Source: Morchella semilibera
Taxonomy: Eukaryota > Ascomycota > Pezizomycetes > Pezizales > Morchellaceae
Direction: 5' to 3'
Assembly: GCA_009192285.1 (NCBI GenBank)
Contig: WBVU01000017.1
Coordinates: 186,001-250,000, forward strand
Length of the DNA stretch: 64,000 nucleotides
The translations under genes and the position numbers were made by a program. Of the stretch, positions 35,413 through 46,183 are shown one piece after another. Under the pieces are notes generated by a model that searched no databases, had not been told where the DNA came from, and worked only from the letters and a program-made list of their open reading frames with translations. Numbering within the stretch: position 1 is the first letter of the stretch; every line of letters starts with the position of its first letter.

Positions 35413-38080
35413 TTACGCAGCGGTAGTGGTAGTTGTTGCAGCGGCCTCAGCAGTAGTGGCGTCAGCCGCAGGGGCAGCAGCAGCAGGAGTGGGCTCTGCG
35501 GTGTCACCGCCAAAGATGCTCTTCTGCTCTGTGTTTGCTGCAGGCTCCTCGGATGCAGATGCCGGAGCAGTAGTGGACTCGGGTTTAGCCGCACGGCCCT
35601 TCTTGGCTGCAGGTGCCTTTGCAACCGCGACAGTTTCCTTGGTCTTTGATGGGCGGCCGCGCTTCTTCTTGGGCTCCCTATTGGTTTATTAGTATCGTTG
35701 ACATTTAGTGGCAGGAATGGAACAATTACTCGGAAGCAGTAGCATCGGTGATGATGCTTTCGTCGCCGACCATAGGGACATCCTCCTTGGGCTCCTCTTC
35801 GACCGCCTTTTCAGTGGCCTCCTCGGGAGCGACGGGCGCCTTGCGTTTCCTACCAGCGGCAGCCTTGGGCTTAGGCTCTTCCTTCTCCTTGGGGGCTGGG
35901 GCAGCAGCAGCGGGTGGAACGACTTTCTTGGGACGGCCACCGCGGCCCTTAGGTTTGGCAGCTTCGGCTTCAGGCTCTTTCTCGGGGGCATCATTCATCT
36001 CGACGTCACCAGCATCTTTGCCCTCAATAGGCTTGTCGGCGGCTTCAGCATCTTTACCCTCAATAGACCTGCCGGCGGCTTCAGCATCTTTGCCCTCAAT
36101 AGGCTTGACGGCGGCTTTAGTAGCAGCAGAGGAAGCTTCGGGGACCGCTTCTTTGGCAGCAGTCTCTTTGGCTTCTTTGGCAAGTTGGGCCTTAGTGGGC
36201 TTCTTGGGCGCAGGAGCTTTCTTCTCCTTTGGCGCTGGCTTCTCCTTAGGCGTTGACTTCTCCTTCGGGGCGGCATCCTCCTCTTGCGGGATAGGGTCCT
36301 CCTTGGGGGCGGCCTCCTCTTTAGCTGCAGACTCTTCCTTAGCGGCAGACTTCTCCTTGGGAGCGGCCTTTTCCTTGGGAGCTGCCTTTTCCTTAGGCGC
36401 GGGCTTCTCCTTTGGTGCAGCCTTCTCCTTAGGGGCAGCCTTCTCCTTAGGCGCGGGCTTCTCTTTTGGTGGGGCCTTCTCTTTGGGCGCGGGCTTCTCC
36501 TTGGGCGCGGGCTTCTCTTTGGGCGCAGGTTTTTCTTTAGGGGCGGCCTTCTCCTTTGGAGCGGACTTTCTCTTGGGCGCAGGCTTCTCTTCCTCACTTA
36601 GCTCCTCGTCGTCTTCCGGGTCCTCATCGGCCTCTTTCATGCTCTTCTTGGCCACAGCAGCGGTCCTGGCTGAACGTGCACGTGTCGGCTCCGCTGGCGG
36701 CTTCTTTTCGCGCTTTGCCTTTGGCTCACTTCCGGCCGCTGGCTGTCGACCGCGCTTCCTAGGCGCTGGCTTCTCCGCCTCAGCCTCAGCCTCAGCCTCT
36801 TCAGCCTCAGGTTCCGCTGCGGGAGCGGCAGCCTTCCTGGGACGACCACCAGCCTTCTTGGTTGTTGGCTTGGGCTCTTCCGATTCAGTGGGCTCGGAAG
36901 CGGGTTCGGGTTCAGCGGCAGCCTTCTTCGGGCGGCCAGGAGCTTTCTTGGGGGCGGGCTTGGCCACCTCGGCCTCACCTTCTGATTCGGCAGCAGGGAC
37001 ATCGGCGGGCTTCTCTTTAATCTCCACCTCTACCTCCTTCTTCTTGCGGCCGCGTTTTGGCTTCTCGGGTTCGCTATTCAGTTTTTTTTTTGTTAGCGCG
37101 TCTAATAGCCTCAAAAGTCGCGAGAAATGCAACGGAAGGGGAGTTCCAACGTGGCAGCCTCGGCCTTTTCATCCCCATCCTCCTCGGTGTCATCTTTTTT
37201 GGCAGCCTTCTTACGCTTCACAGGCGCGCCGGGTCTGTTCTCCGCGACATTCTTCAAGGCGTGTTAGCTGAATAATTTATCGCGTCAATTGAACAACCAA
37301 GGGGGGGAAAACAAACTCCTTTCCACTCCTTATCGTCGACGTGGCCTGCCTCGACAGCTGCCTTGACCTTCATCTGAAATTCTGGTGGTAACTCGTCGTA
37401 TCCGTCTAGCGCTGTGATATCAAGGCCTTTATCGGTCGTGAGCTTTTTACGGATGTTGATAAACTGTTTGGGTGTCACGCAACCCCTTGTGGTGGTGTGT
37501 TAGTGCTAGTGTGAGGGAGGGGAGAGGAGGGGGGGGAGTGGAGGAGAAGTGAAGAAGAAGGAAGCAGGGGGATAGGTGGGTAGAAATAGAAAGGGGAGCA
37601 AACCAGTGCCGCCAGTTCCAACCTGGGTAACTCCCTTCAACCCAAGAACCGAAGCGGAGCTCTCCCTTTGGAATCTTGGCTTTGGCGCAACGGGCGACTT
37701 TACAGGTAGCGCGGCCGTTTGAGATTTCTGTTTTTTTTTTTATGGTTCGTGATTAGTTGGTTTTTACTTTTATTTATATTTTTTATATATATTTTTTTAT
37801 ATAATTTAATTTATTGGATTTTATTAATTTCGGGTTTGAGTTGGGTGGGGGGAAAAAAATATTTCTTTCCAGCTCGGCGCGTAGGATTTTTTGAGTTTCG
37901 ACGCCTTATTCTTTTGTGTTCTTTTTTTTTTTTTTTCTTCTTCTTCTTTCTTTGTTTTGTTGCGATTGGGATTTGGAATGAGGGAATGTGGCAGGATCAG
38001 AGTGAGGGAGGGAGGAGGGAGGGACCAGGGAGAGAGTGAGAGAGGGAGCGAAAAGGATACGTACCAGCTCTGTAGGACAT
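35413..38080 (-). CDS. PARP-type zinc finger protein with AT-hooks
   Basis: Six exons, 38080..38065, 37727..37604, 37485..37317, 37251..37151, 37073..35730 and 35677..35413, close in frame at 672 aa. Residues 4-50 form a PARP-type zinc finger (PF00645): C14, C19, KIPKGELRFGSWVE, then H46-x2-C49 (RHWGC). A helical PARP-associated segment (VTPKQFINIRKKL...GYDELPPEFQ) follows. The remaining 500 residues are Lys/Pro/Glu/Ala-rich and carry several AT-hook-like cores (PKRGRKKK, APGRPKKA, GGRPRKA, GGRPKKV, KKRGRPSK). About 20 APKEK repeats lie in the middle. No catalytic ADP-ribosyltransferase domain is present. It is probably a nuclear protein that binds DNA ends or nicks and AT-rich DNA; the exact role is unknown. 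Intron 1 is long (337 nt) and the first exon short (16 nt), so the 5' end is the weakest part. Confidence 0.85.
36215..36575 (-). repeat. 18-bp coding repeat (APKEK-type)
   Basis: About twenty copies of a six-residue unit, KPAPKE or KAAPKE, with drift at the flanks (AKEESA, APKEDP). The unit is highly basic and acidic and probably disordered. Three copies of a second unit, IEGKDAEAA, follow at about 36005-36110. Confidence 0.85.
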
Positions 38081-39187
38081 AATAAAGTCGCGGCAAAAAA
38101 AAAAAAGTGCTGCTTTATGATTAATTTTGCTAATTAGGGGAGGAAGAATTTTTTTTTTTCTTTTCTTTTCCTACGGATGAGGGGGGAAGGGAGGGAGCAA
38201 TCAGGAAAGAGGGTGGTTGGGGGGGGGGGGGATGGATAGATGGTAGAACGTGTATGTGTGTATGTGTATGTGTGTATGTATGTGTTGGGTTTGAAAAAAT
38301 GACGTCTGCTGCTATCAAGTAGATGATATTCTTGCCGAGAATAGGGAGAAGAAGCGTATCAACCCGAGCAGGATGAAGTCGAAATCAAAGGGGAAGAAGA
38401 AGGATAGGATAGTAATCAAATCAAAGATGAGGAGGGTGATGATGGATAGCGAGAGAAATTGGTGGGATTCGATGGGGAAGGGGGGCCGGAGTTGAACTGC
38501 TGCTACGGAAATGATATTGGGCAACTTGTAACTCACAGAACAGTGACGCGCCTAAAATATGTGTACCTACATGTACTCTACACCGACTGCTGCTGCTCGA
38601 TAGAGATGATGCGCGTACCGTTTGTTTTGTCACGCAGAGTGCAATAATAATAATAAATGCAGTAATAATTAAAATCACCATAGGTAGAAAGTACCACACC
38701 ATATGCAGATAAATAATCAAATGATACAACATTGCAGGCATCTGTTTACTAGGCATCAGCATCCCATTGTGTTGCAGGTGAGTACATGTAAGTACATATA
38801 GGTAGGGAGGATCAAAGGAGGAAGGCAAGAAATAAAAAATAGATAAGAAAATAAAAAAAAGAAATAAATAAATAAAACAAAAAGAATAAAAATAAAGCCC
38901 ACAGCACGTGATACGTGTACACAAAGATAAAACAGGTGAACGTAGATATCAAAGTATAGATACTTTGTATGTAGACTATATATCGGGCAAGCATCCCAGA
39001 TCCCGGAAAAACAATTGATCCAACCCATCCCATCCAGACCATGGCTTACAGCAGGGTTCCAGTTAAGCGGGAAACAACCCAGCGGCCGCCAACCCCACCA
39101 AAAAATTAAACCGAAACGAACGGAAAAAAAAAAACCACCCCTCCCCCACACTTGCACACCAATCCACGAAACAATTGCCCAGATGTC
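38081..39187. other. Divergent spacer of zinc finger and PPR-like genes
   Basis: This 1.1-kb region carries a 13-base G tract (38219-38231), a TGTGTATG microsatellite (about 38248-38286), an A-rich stretch near 38830-38900 and TACATGTA at 38568 and 38783. No gene was seen. It should hold both promoters. Confidence 0.5.
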
Positions 39188-42168
39188 ATGCTCTCCGTAC
39201 ATCAGTCCCCCCGATCAATTCTCAAGTCATCGTTCACCTGTACCTTTTTACTACCGTCCTTCTTTCCAATACGTCGTGGTGGCCGCCGAAGACTCACTAC
39301 CACCTTGAAAACTAAGAGAACAGCTTCAATACCCGTAACATCTACCCCCAAGTATACCTACCGCCACCCATCTCAATTCCACTCGGTATAGATGGCTGAC
39401 CCTATGTTTACAGTTTCACCCGCCACTACAGTACGGCCGAATGGCTCACGAACCTCAACATCTCTTTCCCCCCGCCTCCGCCCCGCCACAATACCGATAC
39501 CGTACCCAACGGCCCCCGAAAATCCCCCCTCGACCCACTTACGAAGCGATTTCATGTGCATGGCGATCTCATTCACGACGGGCGTTTTCCAGATCTATAT
39601 GGCATTTCTATGCCCCCGAAGCCCCCAATCAAGAACCCACGCTACGAAGACGACTGGATATCCCACCTCCTGACGGGGCCATACTTGCCTCCAGAGTGGC
39701 GGCGAAAGGCTGATTTTGTACCGCCACAAGATAATGAAAAACTGTTGCTCTTTCTCGAGCGCGCGAGAGGCCACAACCACGACCTGATTACGGAACTGGT
39801 GGTGAGGGGCGAGTGGGATATGGCTGTATGGATTGTGAGGCAGTTGGTGCAATCGGGGTTCCGGTATCCCGAGGTAGTGAAGATGCATCCTATTTTTGAC
39901 GAGACACGGGGGTCTACGATGAACGAGGGCGACTATGACACTGGTAGGGTAGAGAAAAACTATGGTGGCGGGATCCCGTCGCCAGCAATCGCAGGGCGCT
40001 CTGGATTATGGGCGCTGGAGGATGATAGAATCAAATGGGATATCGAGAGACGGAGAAGAGGGTATGGCATAGTGCTATACTCACTCGCCGGCATGGTGCT
40101 CAGGGCTGGGGCCGAGAGTGGTGGGGGGCACAAGGATCTGATGGCGACAGTGAGACAGGTCCTGGCGTATCTACATACGGCGGGGTTCATGCCGGATTCG
40201 TTATATGATTTGGAACGCCATCCAAGGTTATATTTGCTTAGATCTCGCATTCTTGCGTCATTGGCCGACGCGATGTGGCGGGCTCAAGAGGCAATGGCTG
40301 CAGAGGAAGCTGAACGTCTGGGTATTGTAGGGGAATACCGAGGCTTCGAAGTCCCCCGCGCTAGACACCGTTTTGAGGTTTGGGGTGGCGGTCGTAAGGA
40401 TATACCCCCACCGCTAGTCGCACCACAGGACCACACAGGCCCAAAAGACCCCAATGAATGGGGCAGCTATTCTGAGCGCGAGGTCTGGTTAGAGCTCATA
40501 CTCACTATTGTCGTCGAAACAGGCTACGGAAATGTTGGAGTCGATGTTGTACGTCTTGCTGCCTCCCAGGGGTGGAAATCCGTTGATTACCGTGACCTAT
40601 ACCCACATGAATACTCATTAGAAGCACTATTGCACACGGCGCCCGAGCCTAAAGCTGGCCCCTGGAAGCTTGAAGGACACTCGTTGAATCGACCACCGGT
40701 CACTACACACCCCCTGTCCCTGCCAGACACTATTCTGTCTGGTGTAGTCGACGCAACGGTCGACTCAACCGCCGAGGGCCGTGGCATCGAATCTATGTTT
40801 ACGACGATCCTTTCATACGCACAAACATTCCCCATGCGTCGTACAACACTACTGCGTCTCATGCGCCACCCTGCCCTCCTTTGGTCTAAAAATGCCGTAG
40901 TAATGGAAGTTGGCGCTACCATCCTTTTAGAGGTCGGGGATGGTGTCAAGGCCTGTGACATGTTAAGCAGGGCCCTCTCCCTGTACATGTCCCAGCAGAA
41001 CCTTCCTGGCGCCCAACGAGCGTGGGAGATTCTGCGCAAACGCACGACTAACATCCAGCAGATCCCCGACCCACTGATCGCCCGTTATCTCATGTTCCTC
41101 GTGAGCCGACGTAAGCTGGGTCATGCATGGGACCTCGTCAGAGCCACCACTACAGACGAGGGCGAGGTTTTCCCACCAGTTATCCAAAGCGCCGCCTACA
41201 ACTCGCCACATCTCGCACCCCCGCTCCTCGCCCTTGCGGTCAACTCAAAGAGCCAGCCACTGTTGGACCGCGTTCGCACAGCACTAGCACTCACCGACCC
41301 CCGCAGGATCACAAAGGCAACTTACACATCCCTCCTCAAAGCCAACCTCGCACTTGGCGACTCCAACGCCGCCAAAGAGGTCCTCAGCGCGCTCTCCGCC
41401 CACGGCCATACCATCGACGGCGTCCTAATCGGTGTTCTAGTCACCCACGAACTCGAGCGCGACCGCGCCGCTGGCTACGCCTTTGTCGAGTCGGGCGCCG
41501 GCGTCATCCCCTTCGACCCCAAGAACCCCGGGCGCCGGCGGCGCCCCAGGAACCCCAGCGGCAAGCAGGAAAGCGGCGGAAAGATGCAGATCTCACGAGA
41601 CGCCTGGATCGCTGTGCTGCGGGAGGCGGTCGCAACACAGGACGCGGCGCGGGCGAAATGGGCCATGGCGAACATGGGGATTGATTTGGCGACGGGCGCG
41701 GGGCTGGACACGCTGGCTTTCAATGTGCTGCTGAAGGGGGTCGCGGAGAGGCAGGGGTGCGTCAAGGCGATGGCGCTCTGCCATTACCACCACACGAGAG
41801 GCGAGAAGCGGGCGGACGGGGCGGTCATTGGCGACGGCGTCAGCTTCAGGACAGTCTTGCACCGCGCGGTGAGGGAGATGATTGCGCTGGACTCTGAGCA
41901 GGAGAGGGACGACTGGGTGCCGGGAAAGTGGTGGGACGGCATATGGGGCCGACAGCCGCAGCCGCCGCAAACAGAGGCCGACGTGCTGAGAGAGAAGGCG
42001 GAGAAGGCCGAGAGGCGCGGGAGGAGAAGCGTCCGCAGGAAAAGCATCGAGGTTGTCCTGGACTGGTGCTGGAGGGAGTCGAGGAGGAGTGAGATGGGCA
42101 TCAGGGACGTGGAGAAGACTGTGAGGGCCTGGCTGCAGAGGGGCAGGTGGAGCGGGTTTGTGGAGTAG
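39188..42168 (+). CDS. PPR-like, probably mitochondrial RNA/translation factor
   Basis: The long frame is open upstream of its first internal ATG, so the start was sought upstream. A 62-nt intron, 39352..39413 (GTATAC donor, CTGAC branch point, TACAG acceptor), joins an ATG exon 39188..39351 to 39414..42168. The product is 972 aa. The first about 60 residues are rich in Arg, Ser and Thr with almost no acids (SFFPIRRGGRRRLTTTLKTK, then TRHYSTAEW), as in mitochondrial presequences. The body is alpha-helical, with degenerate repeat pairs resembling pentatricopeptide units (for example TKATYTSLLKANLALGDSN followed by AKEVLSALSAHGH). Fungal proteins of this size and layout stabilise or translate individual mitochondrial mRNAs. 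Which one is not evident. The helical repeats are too diverged to be certain of the family. Confidence 0.7.
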
Positions 42169-44019
42169 ATGAATATGTATGTAGCTAGATATCAAGAGGG
42201 CGTGCATGTATGTAGATTGCTTTTGGCGTTGTTGGGGGGATATATTTGTGTAAATACATGTATACATGTAGAGAATGAGCCAAGGGCCCTATAGGGACCC
42301 AGTAATCGGTAACCAACCAGTCAGGATCAGCCAAGCGGTGGTCTGCGAGATCACCCGGACCTCGTGAAAACGCAGCAGTACGGGACAGCCAGTGTGCCAG
42401 GACCATCCCCCGGCGTGGCTGCCACCACATTTTGTTGCTCTACAGCACAGCACAGCTCTAGTTAAGCTAGCCAGCCAAGCAACGGACCAAGTCCCACCGG
42501 GGAACATATGTACGAGTGACAGCACGTGACCGAGTGACAGCACGTGTCCGGGTTGGAAGTTGCTGTTGGGAATGGCATTCTGGGGGCTGTGGTGTGGTCG
42601 GTTGGTAAGGGTCGCGGGTTGTATGTGTGCGCTTGCAGAAATGGTGGCTGGACACGGATGCTTGTCTGTCTGTCTGGCTGTCGCTGTGATTGGATCTTCG
42701 TGGTGGGCTTGACGGTGGGGTGGGAGGGCGGCGGTGGGTGGGGGTGGGCTGGCCACCGCCTATATACCTAAGCCGCATGCCCGGGGCGACTGGCGGGGGA
42801 GCATAGGTAAAGTCGCCACCCAAAAGTCTCCGTGAAAGGGCCAATCACCACCCAAACTAGGTCCCAAGTGCAGAGCCACAACACAATTAATTACAACGGT
42901 AAACTATTTCGACCCTTGGGAGAAGCCCTTTGAACTGGTGGTTGAGGTGTAATAAAGTGCTTTAGTAGAGAACCCATTGGTTTCGCCACTCGACTGCATT
43001 TGGGCTTTCGCGGAGGCTTTTGGGTGGGGTGGGGGCTTTACGTACATATACATCCGCTTTCTGGCAGCGGGGGGGGGGGGTGTGCCCGCCGGTTGGCCCG
43101 GGGTGGGGTGGGGTTGGTTGGAACTGGTGTTCTCGCTGGTGGAGATCGGAGAGACTGTATACTTGTGGCTGTGGACTGTGCGTGGTGGAGGAGGCGGAAC
43201 TAACACCTCAGTCAGGCTATCTTGGGGAGGGGGTTGGCTCTCTAGGTACATGTAGTTCAAGGTGTACCTCCCGCCCCCGGCCGCACTCCGCCCTTCCCCT
43301 CCGGCCCCCCCCCCCGGGCCCCCAATGCACCTCCTCACCCCAACCGCGTTCCCGTCCCTCCTCCCGACCCAGCCACCACCCGGTATGCATACAGTGCATG
43401 TGGAAGCGACGGAAAATCTATAGCTGCCAGCACGGCCATCTACATGCCGCTGAGGGTCTCGTGCTGTAGAGTTGTGGTGTTGACTTCCTGGAGCTCTACA
43501 TATATACTTAGCTAGGTGGTGTTTTGTTACGTAGAACGTCGGGCTCTACGCAACTACAACGGCTGTAGTGTATAAACGTGCATATATAGCTAGACGTGAC
43601 CATGAATCCCTACACCCCGCATCCACCATCCCCATGGACAGTCGCCCGTCGTGCGTGCATCATGGGCTGTCACTCGCCGTTTGTATAGCAAGTGTAGACG
43701 TCCGCCCCCAGCAACGCCCCCCCGGCGTATATATGGGATGACCGCTGGGAGGCTGGGAGGCTACGTTATGGGCTGGGCTACATGTAGGCCGCACCGCTCA
43801 GGTCCGGTTCTAGATCTAGGTAGCCTTTATGCAGACTCCGCAGTGTTTAGATGGCGTGCGGTGCTCGGATTGTCACATGGCTGTCGGGACTTGTTCTCAG
43901 CGCTACATATACACAGTGGGGATATACCCATTTCTTACGACAGAGGAGACACCGCTGAGCCCGGCCTACATATATACGGCCCACTGTCAATTCAGGATTA
44001 CTATTACCTACAGGACCTA
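42169..44019. other. Intergenic, about 1.9 kb, no gene recognised
   Basis: TACATGTA occurs at 42255, 42263, 43247 and 43779. A 12-base G tract lies at 43069-43080 and an 11-base C tract at 43305-43315. GTGACAGCACGTG(A/T)CCG is directly duplicated at about 42517-42550. Open frames in the GC-rich part show no family features. Confidence 0.5.
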
Positions 44020-45903
44020 TCACAATCCCTCCAACATCTCCGCCACCTCCGCCACCAGCGCCAGCACCTCCGCCTCCGCCTCCGCCCTCCCCCCCTCATG
44101 AAGGTCAAGGACAATCCTCCTCGCCACCTCCCTCACCCTCGCCACCTCCTGCACCCTCCCCCGCCGCGCCCCACCCAGACACACTCCCGCAAGACGCAAG
44201 ACCTCCGCGTCCAGCTCCAACCTCAACCCACCCCCCGCGCTGACCCCCGCCAGGGCCACAACCTCCCCCACGACCCCCTCCGCCGCCCCCCCCGCAACAA
44301 CCTCCGCCAGCAGCCGCGCCTCCGAGATCCCAAGCCGCAGCTCGTCCTCGTCGTCCCCGGCCCCACGACATATCGCCGCGAGGTCGCCAAACACCAGCGG
44401 CCACCCGGAGTACTTGGCGAACTGCGCGCGGCCGTGCTCCTCGGCGAGAACGCCGTCGAGCGCGGCAACAACCCACACGCGGTAGTCGACGGCGGCGGCC
44501 GCCCCGCGCGCCCACAGCCCCAGCCAGAAATCCATCAGGCCGCCGGCCTCGGCGCGGTGCGTCTCCTCCTCGCGCAGCCAGAGCGCCAGCGCCCGCACGG
44601 AGGCCATGGTGAGGGGGTCGCGCAGCAGCCCGCCGGGGAGGTTGCTCTCCCAGGTGAGTGAGAGGGGGACGCCGGGGGCTTCGTGGCCGGGCTCGAGGCC
44701 CTCGGCGCCGGCGAAGGCGGCGTCCCACCGGTCGCGCAGGAATTCGAGGGTTAGGGAGAAGGTCTCGCGGAGGTCGGTGCGCAGCTTGAGGAGGGTGTCG
44801 GCGGGGAGGGAGGGGGGAGGTCTTCGTCGTCGTCGGAGAGGGAGACGAGGTGGCTGAGGAGCGCGGCGGTGATGTCGAATGCGGCGGCGAGGGTCTGGGA
44901 GGTGGAGGCGTAGGAGGGGGTGTGGAGGGACTCGAGGAGGGAGGGGAAGGAGGCGCGGAGGGTGATGAGCGTGAGTTGGAGGAAGTGCTGGAGGGGCGGC
45001 TTTGCGTCGGAGGGGGGTGTGGGTTGGGCGGGGTTGAAGAGGAGGGTGGGTGGGTAGCGGTGGAGGAGGGCGGCGACAATGATAATCGCCGCATGCCGGG
45101 TCGCAGAGGTGTGTCTTGCCGCTAAAAGACCCGTGAGCGTGTCGTAGAGCGCCGATACCCACTCCGTGCTATCAGGCAGTTGCTACAAACACCGTCAGTA
45201 CACCTCCGCACACAACCCAGAAACAGACACCCACCTCCGCCGGCACCCTCGTCAGCAGCTCCGCCAGAAACCTCAACACCTTAACCTGCGCCTCCCCCTC
45301 CACAACACGCACCTCCTCCCCCACCACAGGCAAGAACCCCTGCAGCGCCCGCCCCGCCTCCTCCCCCCCGGCATTCAAAACCGCAAACAGCACGACCTGC
45401 GCGGCCCCCTCCCTCTCCAGCAGCGCCACCAGCGGGCGCGCCCCCAGGCCCAGCAGGGCCTCCGCGCCCGGACGCACCCCCGCCAGCGCCAACAGAACGC
45501 GCAGGAGTGCGCCGCGCGTGACGGGCGGGGCCTGCTGCAGCGCGCCGATCAGCGCGGGGACCCGCCCCGTCAGCGCGTCGTCGTAGTCTGTGGGCGGCAG
45601 CACCGCGGCGAAGGCGCTCAGCACGCCGACGGCTAGGTCTACCATTGCCTGTGCTTCTTCGGGGTCCCTGCCTGTGTGGGCGGCGCGCAGGAGGCGGTCG
45701 AGGAACTTTGGCGGCAGGGCGCGCCAGAGGTGGAGGAGCTGTGCGCGGTCTGTGAGGTGCGTGAGTAGTGAGGAGAGGAGGGCGAGGCCTACGAAGCGGC
45801 TGGTGTCGTCGCGGCGGGAGAGCAGCGCGTGGCATTTATGTACGGTTTCCGGGGTGGCGGGGGTGTCTGGAGTGGTGTTGGGGGTGGGGGTGGGTGCGGA
45901 CAT
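44020..45903 (-). CDS. Neurochondrin family protein
   Basis: Two exons, 45903..45235 and 45182..44020, are separated by a 52-nt intron (GTGGGT to TAG). The sequence fits the neurochondrin family (PF05536), an ARM-like helical protein: CHALLSRRDDTSRFVGLALL at the start and LRTDLRETFSLTLEFLRDRW in the second half. Fungal members are little studied; animal neurochondrin acts in signalling and neurite growth. Within exon 2 the frame changes by one base in the poly-G run (plus strand) near 44813-44820. One more base there would keep the conserved LPADTLLKLRTDL segment in frame and give about 610 aa. No convincing intron replaces it. I read this as a homopolymer length error or a recent frameshift in an otherwise intact gene. 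Its start is 280 bp from that of RRP3 on the other strand. Confidence 0.8.
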
Positions 45904-46183
45904 GGCGGGCGGTGGATTTGTTTGTAGCTGTCTTGTAGATATCTGGTAATTTCTGTCATTTCCATCGTAAAGTCCTGCCTGTATTGCAACCCTAGCCCTG
46001 AGCGACGTTGACCCCCCGCGGCACAGCAGGGTAACTCCACCCGGGCGAACTTTGTCGTTGGCGGAGGCTGAGAATTAACTTCTTTTCTTTACCCTTGACA
46101 CTCCGCTCTTGGTATCTGGGCGAATTGATTGCCTCTCGACGAATTGCTACCTACCCACCCACTACGAATCGAACGGCAGAATA
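45904..46183. promoter_or_regulatory. Bidirectional promoter of neurochondrin-like gene and RRP3
   Basis: Only 280 bp separate the two divergent ATG codons. A pyrimidine-rich tract (TTCTTTTCTTTACCCTTGAC, about 46080-46100) lies on the RRP3 side. Shared control is inferred from the spacing. Confidence 0.6.

Noticed and set aside
35708-37271. Open frames of up to 507 aa on the plus strand opposite the zinc finger/AT-hook gene
   Set aside because: Low-complexity Ser/Ala/Phe/Gly repeats are the antisense of the APKEK repeats; the minus strand carries the PARP finger and a closed exon chain.
44806-44870. A 62-nt intron in place of the frame break in the neurochondrin-like gene
   Set aside because: It needs a poor GTCTCC donor and would remove the conserved segment just before LRTDL.
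43651-45636. Long open frames on the plus strand across 43.6-45.6 kb
   Set aside because: They are Arg/Pro/His-rich shadow frames opposite the GC-rich neurochondrin-like gene, with no family features.
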